DNA from: Nocardia salmonicida NBRC 13393
GTDB lineage: Bacteria > Actinomycetota > Actinomycetes > Mycobacteriales > Mycobacteriaceae
DNA length: 64,000 nt
Reading direction: 5' to 3'
Assembly: GCF_001613085.1 (NCBI RefSeq)
Contig: NZ_BDBR01000036.1
Span: forward strand, 1-64,000
Made by a program: the position numbers and the translations under genes. The notes beneath the pieces were generated by a model. The model was not told the DNA's origin. It saw only the letters and a program-made list of their open reading frames with translations, and made no database searches. Below, piece by piece: positions 1-8,209 of the stretch (position 1 is its first letter; every line of letters starts with the position of its first letter).

Positions 1-411
1 CGGTGCGGCGGGGGCGGGTGTCGCGGCGCCCGGCGTGGCCTGCTGCGTCGGGGTCGGCTGCGGCTTGGTCGGCAGCTGCGGCAGCTGGATCTCGGTGGGC
101 AGCGCCACGCCCGGGGGGACCGGCAATCCCGGCGGGATCGGAATCGAGCTCGGCAACTGCAACATGCGCAGGTCCGACAGATGCAGGTCGGGCAGGTCGA
201 GGCCGGTCAGGTCGCGCAGCGGGACCGTGATGTCGGGAATCGAGGTCAGCGCGACCTCGGCCAGCTGCGTCGGCACGGTCGCGACCTGGGAATCGTTGGC
301 GCTGCGGTAGTCGGTCGAGTCGCTGAGAGCGAACGCGCCGATCGGTGCGGCGACAACGAGGGTGGTGACCACCGGGAGCACGTAGGAACGTTTCGGCTTT
401 CGGTATCTCAC
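1..411 (-). CDS. Secreted Pro-rich protein, 5' part (probable Rv3811-like peptidoglycan amidase), runs off the window
   Basis: A GTG at 411 opens a frame of 137 codons with no stop up to the window edge, so only the N-terminus is present. Residues 1-30 form a basic start followed by a hydrophobic stretch, consistent with a signal peptide or anchor. The next ~80 residues are rich in Leu, Pro and Asp, and the visible end is a Pro/Ala/Thr linker. The catalytic domain lies outside the window. In M. tuberculosis the gene near glf in this position is the secreted amidase-like Rv3811, and the Leu/Pro-rich N-terminus fits that group from memory; the function is inference from synteny. Divergent from the SpoIID-type gene at 629. 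Confidence 0.6.
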   Translation of the reverse strand, partial: MRYRKPKRSYVLPVVTTLVVAAPIGAFALSDSTDYRSANDSQVATVPTQLAEVALTSIPDITVPLRDLTGLDLPDLHLSDLRMLQLPSSIPIPPGLPVPPGVALPTEIQLPQLPTKPQPTPTQQATPGAATPAPAAP

Positions 412-628
412 GTGCGACTCCTATCAGGGTCGAGCTCGCGTTTTTTCGCTCATGTGATGCTTGCTTCCTCTAACCTCACGCATCACACTAGTTAACATAC
501 GTCACACATCTCAACCTCAACTCGAGACTTATGTGATTGCTCGAATGTAGCCCTCGGATCCCGCCCGGCGACGACGACATGCCGACGCGAGCTCCGCCGG
601 TCGAACCATGAAACCGTGGGAGCACAGT

Positions 629-2089
629 ATGAGAGCGGACACCAAGATCACCCGCAGTACCGGCCGTGGCACCCGTCGCCGGGCTGTGCCGGTCATCCGA
701 ACCGTGCCGCTGCCGCTGCTGGTCAGCGGTACTGTGCTGGCGTTGACCGGGGCGATCGGGCTGTGGCAGATCGCCCCGGGTCAGATCACGCCGACCGCCG
801 GCGCGGGACACGGTCGCGGGATGAGCCAGGTCGGCGCCTTCGACAACGCGCGGGCGGGCTGGTCGGCCGAGGAGATTCTCGGCCACTACTACCCCGGGGC
901 TGATCTCGGGCAAATCGGGCCGACGGAGATCCGTGTCCGCCTCCAGGCGCAGGACGACGCCACCCTCGACACCTTCGCCGCCGCCGGTGCGCAGGTCGCC
1001 GGTCGCACGATCGGCCCCGGCGACGCGGCCCATCTCACGCCGCTGCCCGACGGCGGGGCGAGTGTGGTGGTGACCGCGGGCTGCGACGGCGAAGTGTTGT
1101 GGCAGGCCGCGACCGACGATCCGTTCGTCTATCCGATCGGCGCCGGTGCGGGCCGACCTGCCGAGGAACATCTGACTCTGTGCGGTGGCACGGCCTATCG
1201 TGGCGCGCTCGGTGTGGCGCTCGAAGGCGAGTCCTTCCGCACCGTCAACCAGGTGGACCTCGACGACTACCTCGCCGGCGTACTGCCCGCGGAGATGCAG
1301 GCCAACTGGGCCGACCAGGGTGCCTTCGAAGCCTTACGCGCACAAGCGATCGCAGCCCGCTCCTACGCGCTGGCCGAGAGTCGTTACGACTACGCGCAGA
1401 CCTGCGACACCACCGACTGCCAGGCCTATCCCGGTACGGTGAAAGAGGATTCACGCAGTACCGAGGCGGTCGCCGCGACCACGGGCACGGTGTTGTTACG
1501 TGACGGGCAGATCCTGCGCTCGGAATACTCCGCAGCTCCCGATGGCGGTCGGCCCGCCGATATCGAAACCTTCGCGGTCGGACCGGCGCCTAGTGAACTC
1601 GTCGAATCCGCGCCGCCCCCTGCGGTTCCCGCCGCACCGGCCGAGCCGGATCTGACCATCGAGGCGCTGGCGGGGGAGTCGGTGATCGACACCGAGTACC
1701 GGCGGATCGGCGGCGCCAACAGCGCGGTGGGCGAGCCGATCGGCCCGGAAATGCTGCTGCCGCAACGGGCAGGCACGTATCGGCTGTACACCAACGGTGT
1801 CATCGTCGTGACACAGACGCTCGGCGCGCAGGTCGTCGACTTCTCCACGCTGCTTCAGCTCGTCCCCGACGTGGGTGATCAGTTGCCCGCGACGGCTTCG
1901 GGCAAGCCCAGGCTGAAGATGCCGGAAGGTGGTTTGTCCCAGTTGGGTTCGCCCGGCGGTGCGGGGGGCGTGCAGATTCCCTCGGTTGCCGACGTCAGGG
2001 GCGAACCCGTCCACGGCCCGGTGAACCCCGGCGTGCACGACGGCGGATACGGCCCGGCCGCTGCTCCCGGCATCCACGACGGGGAGTAA
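629..2089 (+). CDS. SpoIID/LytB domain protein with a degenerate LGFP-like repeat
   Basis: Probable secreted peptidoglycan-active protein of 486 residues. After a basic N-terminus and one hydrophobic segment (about residues 25-45) comes the motif GHGRGMSQVGA that opens actinobacterial SpoIID-type proteins. The SpoIID core follows, with a conserved LPAEM (the Glu is catalytic in SpoIID lytic transglycosylases), the AQAIAARSYAL helix and a TCDTTDCQAY segment with a Cys pair. The usual C-terminal part of the domain is shortened. About residues 345-410 read like one divergent LGFP cell-wall-binding repeat, followed by a Gly/Pro/His tail. ATG 629 is chosen because GGGAG lies 6 nt upstream; ATG 608 in the same frame has no ribosome site. 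Confidence 0.8.
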   Translation: MRADTKITRSTGRGTRRRAVPVIRTVPLPLLVSGTVLALTGAIGLWQIAPGQITPTAGAGHGRGMSQVGAFDNARAGWSAEEILGHYYPGADLGQIGPTEIRVRLQAQDDATLDTFAAAGAQVAGRTIGPGDAAHLTPLPDGGASVVVTAGCDGEVLWQAATDDPFVYPIGAGAGRPAEEHLTLCGGTAYRGALGVALEGESFRTVNQVDLDDYLAGVLPAEMQANWADQGAFEALRAQAIAARSYALAESRYDYAQTCDTTDCQAYPGTVKEDSRSTEAVAATTGTVLLRDGQILRSEYSAAPDGGRPADIETFAVGPAPSELVESAPPPAVPAAPAEPDLTIEALAGESVIDTEYRRIGGANSAVGEPIGPEMLLPQRAGTYRLYTNGVIVVTQTLGAQVVDFSTLLQLVPDVGDQLPATASGKPRLKMPEGGLSQLGSPGGAGGVQIPSVADVRGEPVHGPVNPGVHDGGYGPAAAPGIHDGE

Positions 2090-2110
2090 CCGCGCTCAGC
2101 GCTGTTCTGG

Positions 2111-2611
2111 TCAGTCGAGCGTGGTGTCGTCCAGTGCGACGGCCAGGGTACGCAGCAGGTCGGCGAGTTGCTCGCGATCCGTGGCGCCGAGGGTGGCGAG
2201 CAGGCGCTGCTCGTTGGCCACGTGCAGCGGCAGCAGCCGGTCGACGAGTTCGCGGCCCTCGGCGGTGAGTTGCACGAAGACGCAGCGGCGATCGTCGGGG
2301 GACGGGACGCGCCGGACCAGGTTCTTCGCCGCCAGGCGGTCGATGCGGTTGGTGATGGCGCCCGAGGTGACCATGGCGGCCCGGTTGAGCGCGCCCGCGG
2401 TGAGGCCGGTCTCGCCGCCGGAGCGACGCAGCGTGGCCAGCACGTCGAACTCCCAGAATTCCAGGCCGTGACCTGCGAAGAAGCGCTTCAGATCCTGCTC
2501 GAGGACGCGCGAGAGTCGGGTGATCCGGCCGATGATCGCCATCGGTGACACGTCGACATCCGGGCGTTCGATGTTCCAGTGCTCGGTGATCAGGTCGACC
2601 GCGTCGCGCAT
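2111..2611 (-). CDS. MarR family transcriptional regulator
   Basis: Cytosolic winged-helix repressor of 166 residues, the usual MarR length. The DNA-binding core runs from about residue 60 to 125: a recognition-helix region LNRAAMVTSGAITNRIDRL and the wing motif RRVPSPDDRRCVFVQLTAEG typical of the family. The C-terminal helix is the dimer arm. It is divergent from the DMT transporter at 2714 across a 102-bp gap with palindromes, so it probably represses both itself and that transporter; the ligand is unknown. Confidence 0.88.
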   Translation of the reverse strand: MRDAVDLITEHWNIERPDVDVSPMAIIGRITRLSRVLEQDLKRFFAGHGLEFWEFDVLATLRRSGGETGLTAGALNRAAMVTSGAITNRIDRLAAKNLVRRVPSPDDRRCVFVQLTAEGRELVDRLLPLHVANEQRLLATLGATDREQLADLLRTLAVALDDTTLD

Positions 2612-2644
2612 TTCTTTCCCTCTCGGTTGAAACTCTTAACGTTC

Positions 2645-2679
2645 ATCTACTTGACGCAGAGATATCTCGGCGAGTAGAT
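2645..2679. promoter_or_regulatory. Palindromic operator between marR-type gene and DMT transporter
   Basis: Arms ATCTACT (2645-2651) and AGTAGAT (2673-2679) flank a perfect 10-bp palindrome GAGATATCTC (2659-2668). A TTGACG (2651-2656) and a TAGATA (2675-2680) 18 bp apart could be the transporter's promoter, which would put the palindrome inside it. Binding by the neighbouring MarR protein is inferred from layout only. Confidence 0.45.
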
Positions 2680-2713
2680 ATTTCAATGTTGAGATTATCA
2701 ATCAGGAGTGAAC

Positions 2714-3721
2714 ATGACGACCGCAACCCGTTCCACCGGCTACGCGGGCACCCTCGCGCTCACCGCCCTCACCCCGATCGTGTGGGGCTCCACCTACGCG
2801 GTGACCACTGAATTCCTGCCGCCCGACCGGCCGCTGTTCACGGCCCTGATGCGCGCGCTGCCCGCTGGGTTGGTGCTGCTCGCGCTGACCAGGGTGCTGC
2901 CGCAGGGTCAGTGGCTCGGTCGGGCCGCGGTGCTCGGCGTGCTCAATATCGGCGCGTTCTTCCCGCTGCTGTTCCTGGCCGCGTATCGGCTGCCGGGTGG
3001 GGTCGCGGGGGTGCTCGGCGCGGTAGCGCCGATGTTCGCGCTCGGATTCGCCGCGGTGCTGCTGGCCGAAGCGCCGTCGCGGCGGAAGGTGATCGCGGGT
3101 GTCGTCGGCGTGTTGGGAGTCTCGCTGGTGGTGCTTCGCGGCACTGTCGAACTCGATCTGATCGGCGTGCTCGCCGGGCTCGCCGGTGCGGCCTCGATGG
3201 CGGCGGGCACCGTGCTCACCAAGAAGTGGGGACGACCCGAGGGCGTCGGCCCGCTGGCGATGACCGGCTGGCAGCTCACCGCGGGCGGGCTGTTCATCGC
3301 GCCGCTCGCCCTGCTGATCGAAGGCGCACCGCCCGCGCTCGACGGACAGGCCATCGGCGGGTACCTGTACCTCGGCGTCATCGGCACCGCGCTGGCCTAC
3401 TGGCTGTGGGTGCGCGGAATCTCGCGGGTGCCGGCGACTTCGGTGTCATTCCTCGGGCTGCTCAGTCCCGTGTCGGCCGCGGTGATCGGTTGGATCGCGC
3501 TGGGTCAGGCGCTGACCGCCCTGCAGATCATCGGCCTCGGCGTCGCTCTCGCGGCTACGGTCTTCGGGCAGATGCCGTCCAGGTCGGTCGACGGTTCCGC
3601 CGGAGATGTTGTGGGAGAACAGGTGCCGCCTGTGGGTAATCCGGTCGAACGCCGCGACGATGCCGAGCCGACAGTGAACTCGGTTGCGCCGGAATTGGTT
3701 TCGGCGACTACTCGGGTCTGA
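2714..3721 (+). CDS. EamA/DMT-family transporter (RhaT/YdcZ-type exporter)
   Basis: Integral membrane protein of 335 residues with two EamA repeats of about five hydrophobic helices each (roughly residues 10-140 and 150-285), ending in a hydrophilic tail of about 50 residues that is longer than usual. The first repeat starts with TPIVWGSTYAV, a common DMT signature, and the second contains PLAMTGWQL and ALAYWLWVRG. ATG 2714 has AGGAG (2704-2708) 5 nt upstream; GTG 2708 overlaps that site and is rejected. It is probably an exporter of a metabolite or drug controlled by the divergent MarR gene; the substrate cannot be read from sequence. Confidence 0.87.
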   Translation: MTTATRSTGYAGTLALTALTPIVWGSTYAVTTEFLPPDRPLFTALMRALPAGLVLLALTRVLPQGQWLGRAAVLGVLNIGAFFPLLFLAAYRLPGGVAGVLGAVAPMFALGFAAVLLAEAPSRRKVIAGVVGVLGVSLVVLRGTVELDLIGVLAGLAGAASMAAGTVLTKKWGRPEGVGPLAMTGWQLTAGGLFIAPLALLIEGAPPALDGQAIGGYLYLGVIGTALAYWLWVRGISRVPATSVSFLGLLSPVSAAVIGWIALGQALTALQIIGLGVALAATVFGQMPSRSVDGSAGDVVGEQVPPVGNPVERRDDAEPTVNSVAPELVSATTRV

Positions 3722-3735
3722 GCGTGCCGATCGGG

Positions 3736-4125
3736 TCAGCCGCGCATCGCCCGCATCAACTGGTCCTCGGTGAGGGCCGGAACCGGCAGGGGGTGCGCGG
3801 CTTTCGCGCGTAGGCCGTCGAAGATGAGGGCGAGGTTGCGCCGCCAGATGTCAGGGGCGACGGTGCTGGTGGCCGCGAGAACGCTGATGTGGGACCAGGT
3901 GATGAAGGCGATGTCCTCGAGGGTCCAGTCCGGACGCAGGGCGCCTGCCTCCTGGGCGCGGGCGATGATGCGGCGCATGAGGCCGTGGCCGTATTCGCGT
4001 GCGCGCTCGACGGCGGCGCTGGGGGGATTTCGCAGGGCGAGATCGCCGAGAATGCGGTCCGCCGCCTGGAGTTCGCAGATCTTCTCGACCAGAAAGACGA
4101 ACGACTCCCACGGGCGTTCGGCATA
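3736..4125 (-). pseudogene. TetR-family regulator lacking its N-terminal helix-turn-helix (truncated)
   Basis: The C-terminal ligand/dimer domain of a TetR regulator is recognisable from ERPWESFVFLVEKICELQAADR to LTEDQLMRAMRG. The HTH and the first ~75 residues are absent: upstream of about 4120 the frame runs into the short promoter stretch of the divergent SDR gene at 4158. The frame can be extended to 4212, but that part overlaps the SDR start on the other strand and shows no TetR similarity. It looks like a deletion of ~230 bp that removed the DNA-binding half. A protein from a minor start could exist but should not bind DNA as a TetR does. Confidence 0.65.
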
Positions 4126-4157
4126 ACTTGAACCAATACTCAACTTAGGGGCATCTG

Positions 4158-4868
4158 ATGAGTACGCTCGCGATCTTCGGCTACGGACCAGGACTCGGCG
4201 CCGGGACGGCACGGCACTTCGGCCGAAACGGTTTTCGGATCGCGGTGATCAGCCGCGAACCGGTAGCGCGCGCCGCGGCCCTGCGCGCGGAGGGCATCGA
4301 TGCCGAACCGTTCGTCGCCGACGTCACCGATCCCGCGCAAGTGCTCGACGTGATCGGCCGGGTCGAGGAGAAGCTGGGGCCGATCGATGTGGCGCTGCAT
4401 TCGGCGGCCGCCGACATGTCGGTACGCAGCGCCACGACCATCGACGTCGACCTGCCGTCACTCGAGCTGCCGATCGCGCTCAAGGTGTACTCGCCGATCC
4501 TTCTCACCCGTGCCCTGCTGCCCGCGATGATCGCCCGCGGCAGTGGCACGCTGCTGTTCACCTCAGGTGCCTCGGAGGAGTTTTTGCAGCCCTACCTGGC
4601 GAATGTCGGGGTCGCGTTGGGCGCGCAGCGCGCCTACGTGCGGCAGTTGGCGCGCGAAGTGGAAGGCACCGGTGTCTACGTCGGGCTGTTCGCCATCGGC
4701 TCGCTCATCGGGAACAGTGCGGTCCAGTCGGTCATCGACGCGAATCCCGACCTCGTACCCGCCGGGCTGGTGCTGCCGCGGATCGGTAATGCCGAGCTGG
4801 GCGCGCGGTTGTGGCGCATGTACACCGAGCGCGACACGGTGGAGGTCGAAGTCGGCTTCGCGTCTTGA
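4158..4868 (+). CDS. SDR family oxidoreductase
   Basis: Short-chain dehydrogenase/reductase of 236 residues, near the normal family length. The N-terminal Rossmann start is IFGYGPGLGAGTARHF, the glycine-rich dinucleotide loop. The middle carries HSAA in place of the usual NNAG and LFTSGASEE around the catalytic Ser strand. The YxxxK equivalent is not clear (an AQRAYVRQLAREV segment sits where Y-x3-K is expected), so a divergent or inactive SDR is possible. AGGGG lies upstream of ATG 4158. It is paired divergently with the truncated TetR gene, the usual regulator/target pairing, and may now be expressed constitutively. Confidence 0.82.
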   Translation: MSTLAIFGYGPGLGAGTARHFGRNGFRIAVISREPVARAAALRAEGIDAEPFVADVTDPAQVLDVIGRVEEKLGPIDVALHSAAADMSVRSATTIDVDLPSLELPIALKVYSPILLTRALLPAMIARGSGTLLFTSGASEEFLQPYLANVGVALGAQRAYVRQLAREVEGTGVYVGLFAIGSLIGNSAVQSVIDANPDLVPAGLVLPRIGNAELGARLWRMYTERDTVEVEVGFAS

Positions 4869-4870
4869 CC

Positions 4871-4885
4871 TTGACGTAGCGTCAA
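4871..4885. promoter_or_regulatory. MerR-type operator: TTGACG-TAG-CGTCAA inverted repeat
   Basis: A perfect 15-bp inverted repeat, arms TTGACG and CGTCAA separated by TAG, lies 39 bp before the MerR/TipA-type gene and immediately after the SDR stop. MerR regulators bind such dyads between the -35 and -10 of their own promoter; autoregulation is inferred. Confidence 0.6.
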
Positions 4886-4924
4886 CTTGCAGAGTGGAGG
4901 AACCGACGAGAAAGGGAGCAGGTC

Positions 4925-5683
4925 ATGGTGGGTGAATGGTCCATTCAGGACCTCGCGAAGGCCGCGGGAACCACCAGTCGTACGTTGCGCCACTACGGGC
5001 AGCTCGGGCTGTTGGAGCCGAGCCGGATCGGGGCCAACGGCTATCGCTATTACGACCAGACCTCTCTCGTTCGGCTGCAGCGAATTCTGCTGCTGCGCGA
5101 ACTCGGCCTCGGCCTTCCCGTGATCGCCGAAGTCCTCGCCGGAGAACAGGACACCGCCGGTGCGCTGCGGACCCACCTGGAACTGCTTCGGCAGCAGCAG
5201 GATCGGGTGGCGCGGCAGATCGACTCGGTGTCGACCACTTTGCACAAGACGGAAAGAGGTGAACCGCTCATGGCCGCAGAGGTTTTCGACGGTTTCGACC
5301 ACACGCAGTACAGGGACGAGGTCACCGAGCGCTGGGGCAAGGAGGCCTACGAGAGCGGTGATCGCTGGTGGCGCTCGCTGACCGCTGCCGAGAAGAAGCG
5401 TTTCCAGCAGACCCAGCTCGACATCGCCGCCGACTTCGGGAAGGCCTTTACCGCAGGGCTTCCCGTGGAAGGCGGCGTCGTCCAGGCGATCGTCGCCCGG
5501 CATCGTGCCTGGCTCGGTGACGGCACGCAGGGTAAGCCGGTGTCGAACGAATACCTGCTCGGACTCGGCGAAATGTACGTCGCCGACCCGCGCTTCCGCG
5601 GCAACTACGACGTGCACGGCGAAGGCGCTGCCGAGTACATCCTCGAAGCCTTCCGGGCTTACGTCGCAGCGCATCCCGCCTGA
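4925..5683 (+). CDS. MerR family regulator with C-terminal TipAS antibiotic-recognition domain
   Basis: Transcription activator of 252 residues. Residues 5-75 are the MerR winged HTH (TSRTLRHYGQLGLLEPSR, NGYRYYDQTSLVRLQRI). Residues ~78-112 form the coiled dimer helix, and ~116-250 form a TipAS domain (YRDEVTERWG, a VSNEYLLGLGEMYVADPRF stretch). In Streptomyces TipA this domain captures thiopeptides covalently. The length matches TipAL (about 253 residues). An in-frame ATG at 5270 (Met116) has its own GAGGTGA 7 nt upstream, so a short TipAS-like form may also be made. A dyad at 4871-4885 marks the likely autoregulated promoter. Confidence 0.9.
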   Translation: MVGEWSIQDLAKAAGTTSRTLRHYGQLGLLEPSRIGANGYRYYDQTSLVRLQRILLLRELGLGLPVIAEVLAGEQDTAGALRTHLELLRQQQDRVARQIDSVSTTLHKTERGEPLMAAEVFDGFDHTQYRDEVTERWGKEAYESGDRWWRSLTAAEKKRFQQTQLDIAADFGKAFTAGLPVEGGVVQAIVARHRAWLGDGTQGKPVSNEYLLGLGEMYVADPRFRGNYDVHGEGAAEYILEAFRAYVAAHPA

Positions 5684-5819
5684 CGAGCTGGTGGGCGGGC
5701 GGTCGTACGCCGAGCGGGCATCCGCACCCGGGCAGTCAGTGTCCGGGTTCGGTTGTCGTCGAGGATAATAGGCTGCCGAATACCGAATGATGTGCTGCAC
5801 GAGGTCGCGAGGGGGAGCG

Positions 5820-6353
5820 ATGGATGACCAGCAAAGACCGCGGGGTCATGTGCCGCAGAAGAGCGGATCGTTGTCGAGTCCGCCCGTCGCTGTCTTGCTC
5901 GGCGGCATCGGGTCCGTCGTGGTCGGGCTGTTCGGGCTGAGCCGAGCTGCGGCGGCCCTTTCGGCTCTGCACGCTACTTCCACCCGATGGAAACAGTCGC
6001 AATTGCCCGTCGATTGGAATCTCCAGATGCTCGAGCATCAAATCGACCTCGCGGTCGGCGCGGTGCTCGCGGTGTTGCTCGGGTTGGGCGGAGTCCTGGT
6101 GCTCGGTCGGCGTGCGCGCGGACTGAACATGGTGATCATCGGTAGCGGGCTCGCGATATTCGCGCTCTGGGGCGCAGCGTCGATGTCTGCCAGGTCCGAC
6201 GAGCTGGTGTTCTTCGTCCTGTACTCGCTGCTCCCGTGCGGGACTCTGCTCGCCGCGCTGCTCCCATCGAGTCAACGATGGATTGATTCCGGGCCGAACG
6301 CCCAGCTCGCACAGTCGAACACCCCGCACCCGCCGGTTCCGCCGTATAACTGA
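5820..6353 (+). CDS. Small four-helix membrane protein
   Basis: Protein of 177 residues with a hydrophilic N-terminus, hydrophobic segments at about residues 22-45, 77-97, 105-125 and 135-155, and a Pro-rich tail. ATG 5820 is preceded by GGGGGAG at ideal distance; an in-frame ATG at 5787 has no ribosome site. No family is recognised with certainty; the topology resembles DUF4064-like proteins. It is the first of four similar-sized membrane proteins in a row on this strand and may be a diverged duplicate of its neighbours. Confidence 0.7.
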   Translation: MDDQQRPRGHVPQKSGSLSSPPVAVLLGGIGSVVVGLFGLSRAAAALSALHATSTRWKQSQLPVDWNLQMLEHQIDLAVGAVLAVLLGLGGVLVLGRRARGLNMVIIGSGLAIFALWGAASMSARSDELVFFVLYSLLPCGTLLAALLPSSQRWIDSGPNAQLAQSNTPHPPVPPYN

Positions 6354-6384
6354 CGGCGACGTCGACAGATTTGCGGGGGCAGTG

Positions 6385-6795
6385 GTGGAACAGGTGCGGC
6401 CGGAGCGGCCTTCGCGCGCGGTGACCGCGCTGATCGCGGGCTGGCTCGGGGTGCTGGTCGGCGCGGCGGGAATCTTCGTCGGCACGGCGACCGCCGTACT
6501 GCGGGCAACAGGGCGCGAGATCGACCTCGATTACGTGGGCGCGGGGATCGTGGGTGGGCTCGGGGTGGTCTATCTGGTCGGAGCGGTGCTGCTGTTGCGG
6601 CGGCGGATGGTCGGCAGGCGGTTACTGCTCAGCATGGCGGCGGTGATGGCGGGGGCGACCTTGCTGGTCATCGTGCTCAACGGGGCCAGCCATGGATGGG
6701 GGGTCGGGCCGCTGGATTTCTGGTTGATCGTCAATGTGGTGATCCTCGCGCTCAGTCTGAGCGAGCCGACGCGGCGTTGGACCACTACGCGTTAA
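6385..6795 (+). CDS. Small membrane protein, DUF4064-like topology
   Basis: Protein of about 136 residues with four hydrophobic segments. The frame is open back to 6283, but the upstream part overlaps the previous gene and is Arg/Thr-rich noise. GTG 6385 has GGGGG (6375-6379) 5 nt upstream and begins just before the first helix, so it is preferred; GTG 6382 is an alternative. The ending RRWTTTR echoes the SQRWI and TGRWI endings of its two paralogous neighbours, which supports a common origin. Function unknown. Confidence 0.6.
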   Translation: MEQVRPERPSRAVTALIAGWLGVLVGAAGIFVGTATAVLRATGREIDLDYVGAGIVGGLGVVYLVGAVLLLRRRMVGRRLLLSMAAVMAGATLLVIVLNGASHGWGVGPLDFWLIVNVVILALSLSEPTRRWTTTR

Positions 6796-6884
6796 GGCGT
6801 ACCTGCGCCTGCGCTCCGGCCATGCGCAGCTGAGGAACGCTGCGCGGCCGCGCTTACTAGGGCGGTACGGGATACGGTCGGGGG

Positions 6885-7430
6885 ATGGTCGTGCTGGAGA
6901 CGAAGTCGAAGAGCGGTGAGGTGGCGGCGATCGTGGCCGTGTGCCTCGCGGGGTGCGCCGCGGTGGCGAATCTGGTGGGGGCCGTGGTTCTCGTGCGGTC
7001 GTTCCTGAGCGATCCGGGCGAGCTCGACGACTCGCTGACGCTGTTCGCCACGCTCGGCGCGCTGGTGTCGGTGTTCGCGTTCGTCTACGGCGGCGTGCTT
7101 GTGGCGCGCCGGGACGAGGCGGGGCGATGGGTGATCATGGTCGCCGCGGGCACGCAACTCGCCCTCGGCGTCCTCGGCCTGCTCGCCACGCTCGTGAACT
7201 ACGACTCCGGGTACGGGATCCACTGGTTCGCCGACGAATCCGTCGTTCGTTCGCTTCTGATCGGCCTCGGTGGGGTACCCGGTGCCGTGACGGCGATCGT
7301 GAATCACAGTTGGGCGGCGGCACTTTCGGGTGCGGTGTTCGGTGGGCTCGTGCTGTCGGCCGCGGCGCTGCCGCAGACCGCGGCGCACACCCTCGCTCGC
7401 CCGGAAAGTGTTGTCGGACCGAACGTATAG
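6885..7430 (+). CDS. Membrane protein of unknown function
   Basis: Protein of 181 residues with four hydrophobic segments (about residues 12-38, 48-72, 80-102 and 140-160) and a short acidic loop after the first. It belongs to the same run of small membrane proteins. No enzyme or transport motif is visible. The ATG at 6885 follows a stretch GGTACGGGATACGGTCGGGGG; the ribosome site is weak but the codon bias is strong through the frame. Loss or duplication within this array is suggested by the remnant at 8210-8302. Confidence 0.68.
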   Translation: MVVLETKSKSGEVAAIVAVCLAGCAAVANLVGAVVLVRSFLSDPGELDDSLTLFATLGALVSVFAFVYGGVLVARRDEAGRWVIMVAAGTQLALGVLGLLATLVNYDSGYGIHWFADESVVRSLLIGLGGVPGAVTAIVNHSWAAALSGAVFGGLVLSAAALPQTAAHTLARPESVVGPNV

Positions 7431-7512
7431 TTTCAGCAGGTCAGCATCGTCGCGGCGGGTGCTGCGAGGCGAGATAGCGGCTACAGGTACAGCTTGTCAG
7501 GAGGGGGACACC

Positions 7513-8175
7513 ATGGGGTATCCGTACGGTCCACAGCAGGGCCACGACCCATATGCGGGACAGGGGTACGCGCAACCCGGCTACGGGCCCGACCCGTACG
7601 GGGGTCAGCCGGGTTACCCGCAGCCCTATGGCGCACCCGTCCAAAATGGTTATGGTGCACCAGCTTACGGCGCACCCTATCCGTACGCGCCGGGCTACGG
7701 CGAGCCGCGAGCGGGCGGCGGTACGGCGATCACCGCCGCGGTGATCGCGCTGCTGCTGTCGATTCTCGGGCTGCTCGTCATGGGGATCGCCACGGCCGTC
7801 ATCTTCGGCAGCGATGCCGCCACCACGTCCGAGAACGAATTCCGCGGGGCATTGACGGTCGGCATGTTGATCGGGATCGTGCCGTGCCTGTTGTTGCTGC
7901 TCGGCTCGATTCTGCTGTTCCGGCGCAAGACCGCGGGTCGGGTGATTCTCCTCCTCTTGTCCGGGCTCGCCCTGGTGTTCAGCGTGCTCTCGACCGTTCT
8001 CCCCCTGATCAGCGGCAACGGCGTAGCGGGAGAAGAGGCGACGTACGTGCTGATCGGCGGTGCCGTGAGTGCCGCGGCGCCGCTGCTGATCTTCCTGCTC
8101 GCCGTCGCACCGTCCACGGGCCGCTGGATTCGCGCCGGACGCGCGGGCGGTTATCAGCAGTACCCGCAGTACTGA
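7513..8175 (+). CDS. Membrane protein with Gly/Pro/Tyr-rich N-terminal domain
   Basis: Protein of 220 residues. Residues 1-70 are a low-complexity cytosolic or surface segment built from repeats of the type GYGPDPYGGQPGYP. Residues 72-205 contain four hydrophobic helices, ending TGRWIRAGRAGGYQQYPQY. This architecture (Pro/Gly/Tyr-rich tail plus DUF4064-like helices) is common in actinobacterial envelope proteins of unknown role. The start is clear: AGGAGGGGG lies just before ATG 7513. Directly downstream, 8210-8302 encodes a shortened copy of the same Tyr/Gly motifs. Confidence 0.78.
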   Translation: MGYPYGPQQGHDPYAGQGYAQPGYGPDPYGGQPGYPQPYGAPVQNGYGAPAYGAPYPYAPGYGEPRAGGGTAITAAVIALLLSILGLLVMGIATAVIFGSDAATTSENEFRGALTVGMLIGIVPCLLLLLGSILLFRRKTAGRVILLLLSGLALVFSVLSTVLPLISGNGVAGEEATYVLIGGAVSAAAPLLIFLLAVAPSTGRWIRAGRAGGYQQYPQY

Positions 8176-8209
8176 CGGTCAGCGCCACCTTCAGCTCGTA
8201 CTAGCGACG

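Noticed and set aside
453..487. Inverted TGTGATGC/GCATCACA in the divergent promoter region 412-628
   Set aside because: An 8-bp dyad with a 19-bp spacer is weak on its own, and no adjacent regulator supports it as an operator.
6283..6384. N-terminal extension of the membrane protein at 6385
   Set aside because: It overlaps the end of the previous gene, has no ribosome site and is Arg/Thr-rich without hydrophobic structure.
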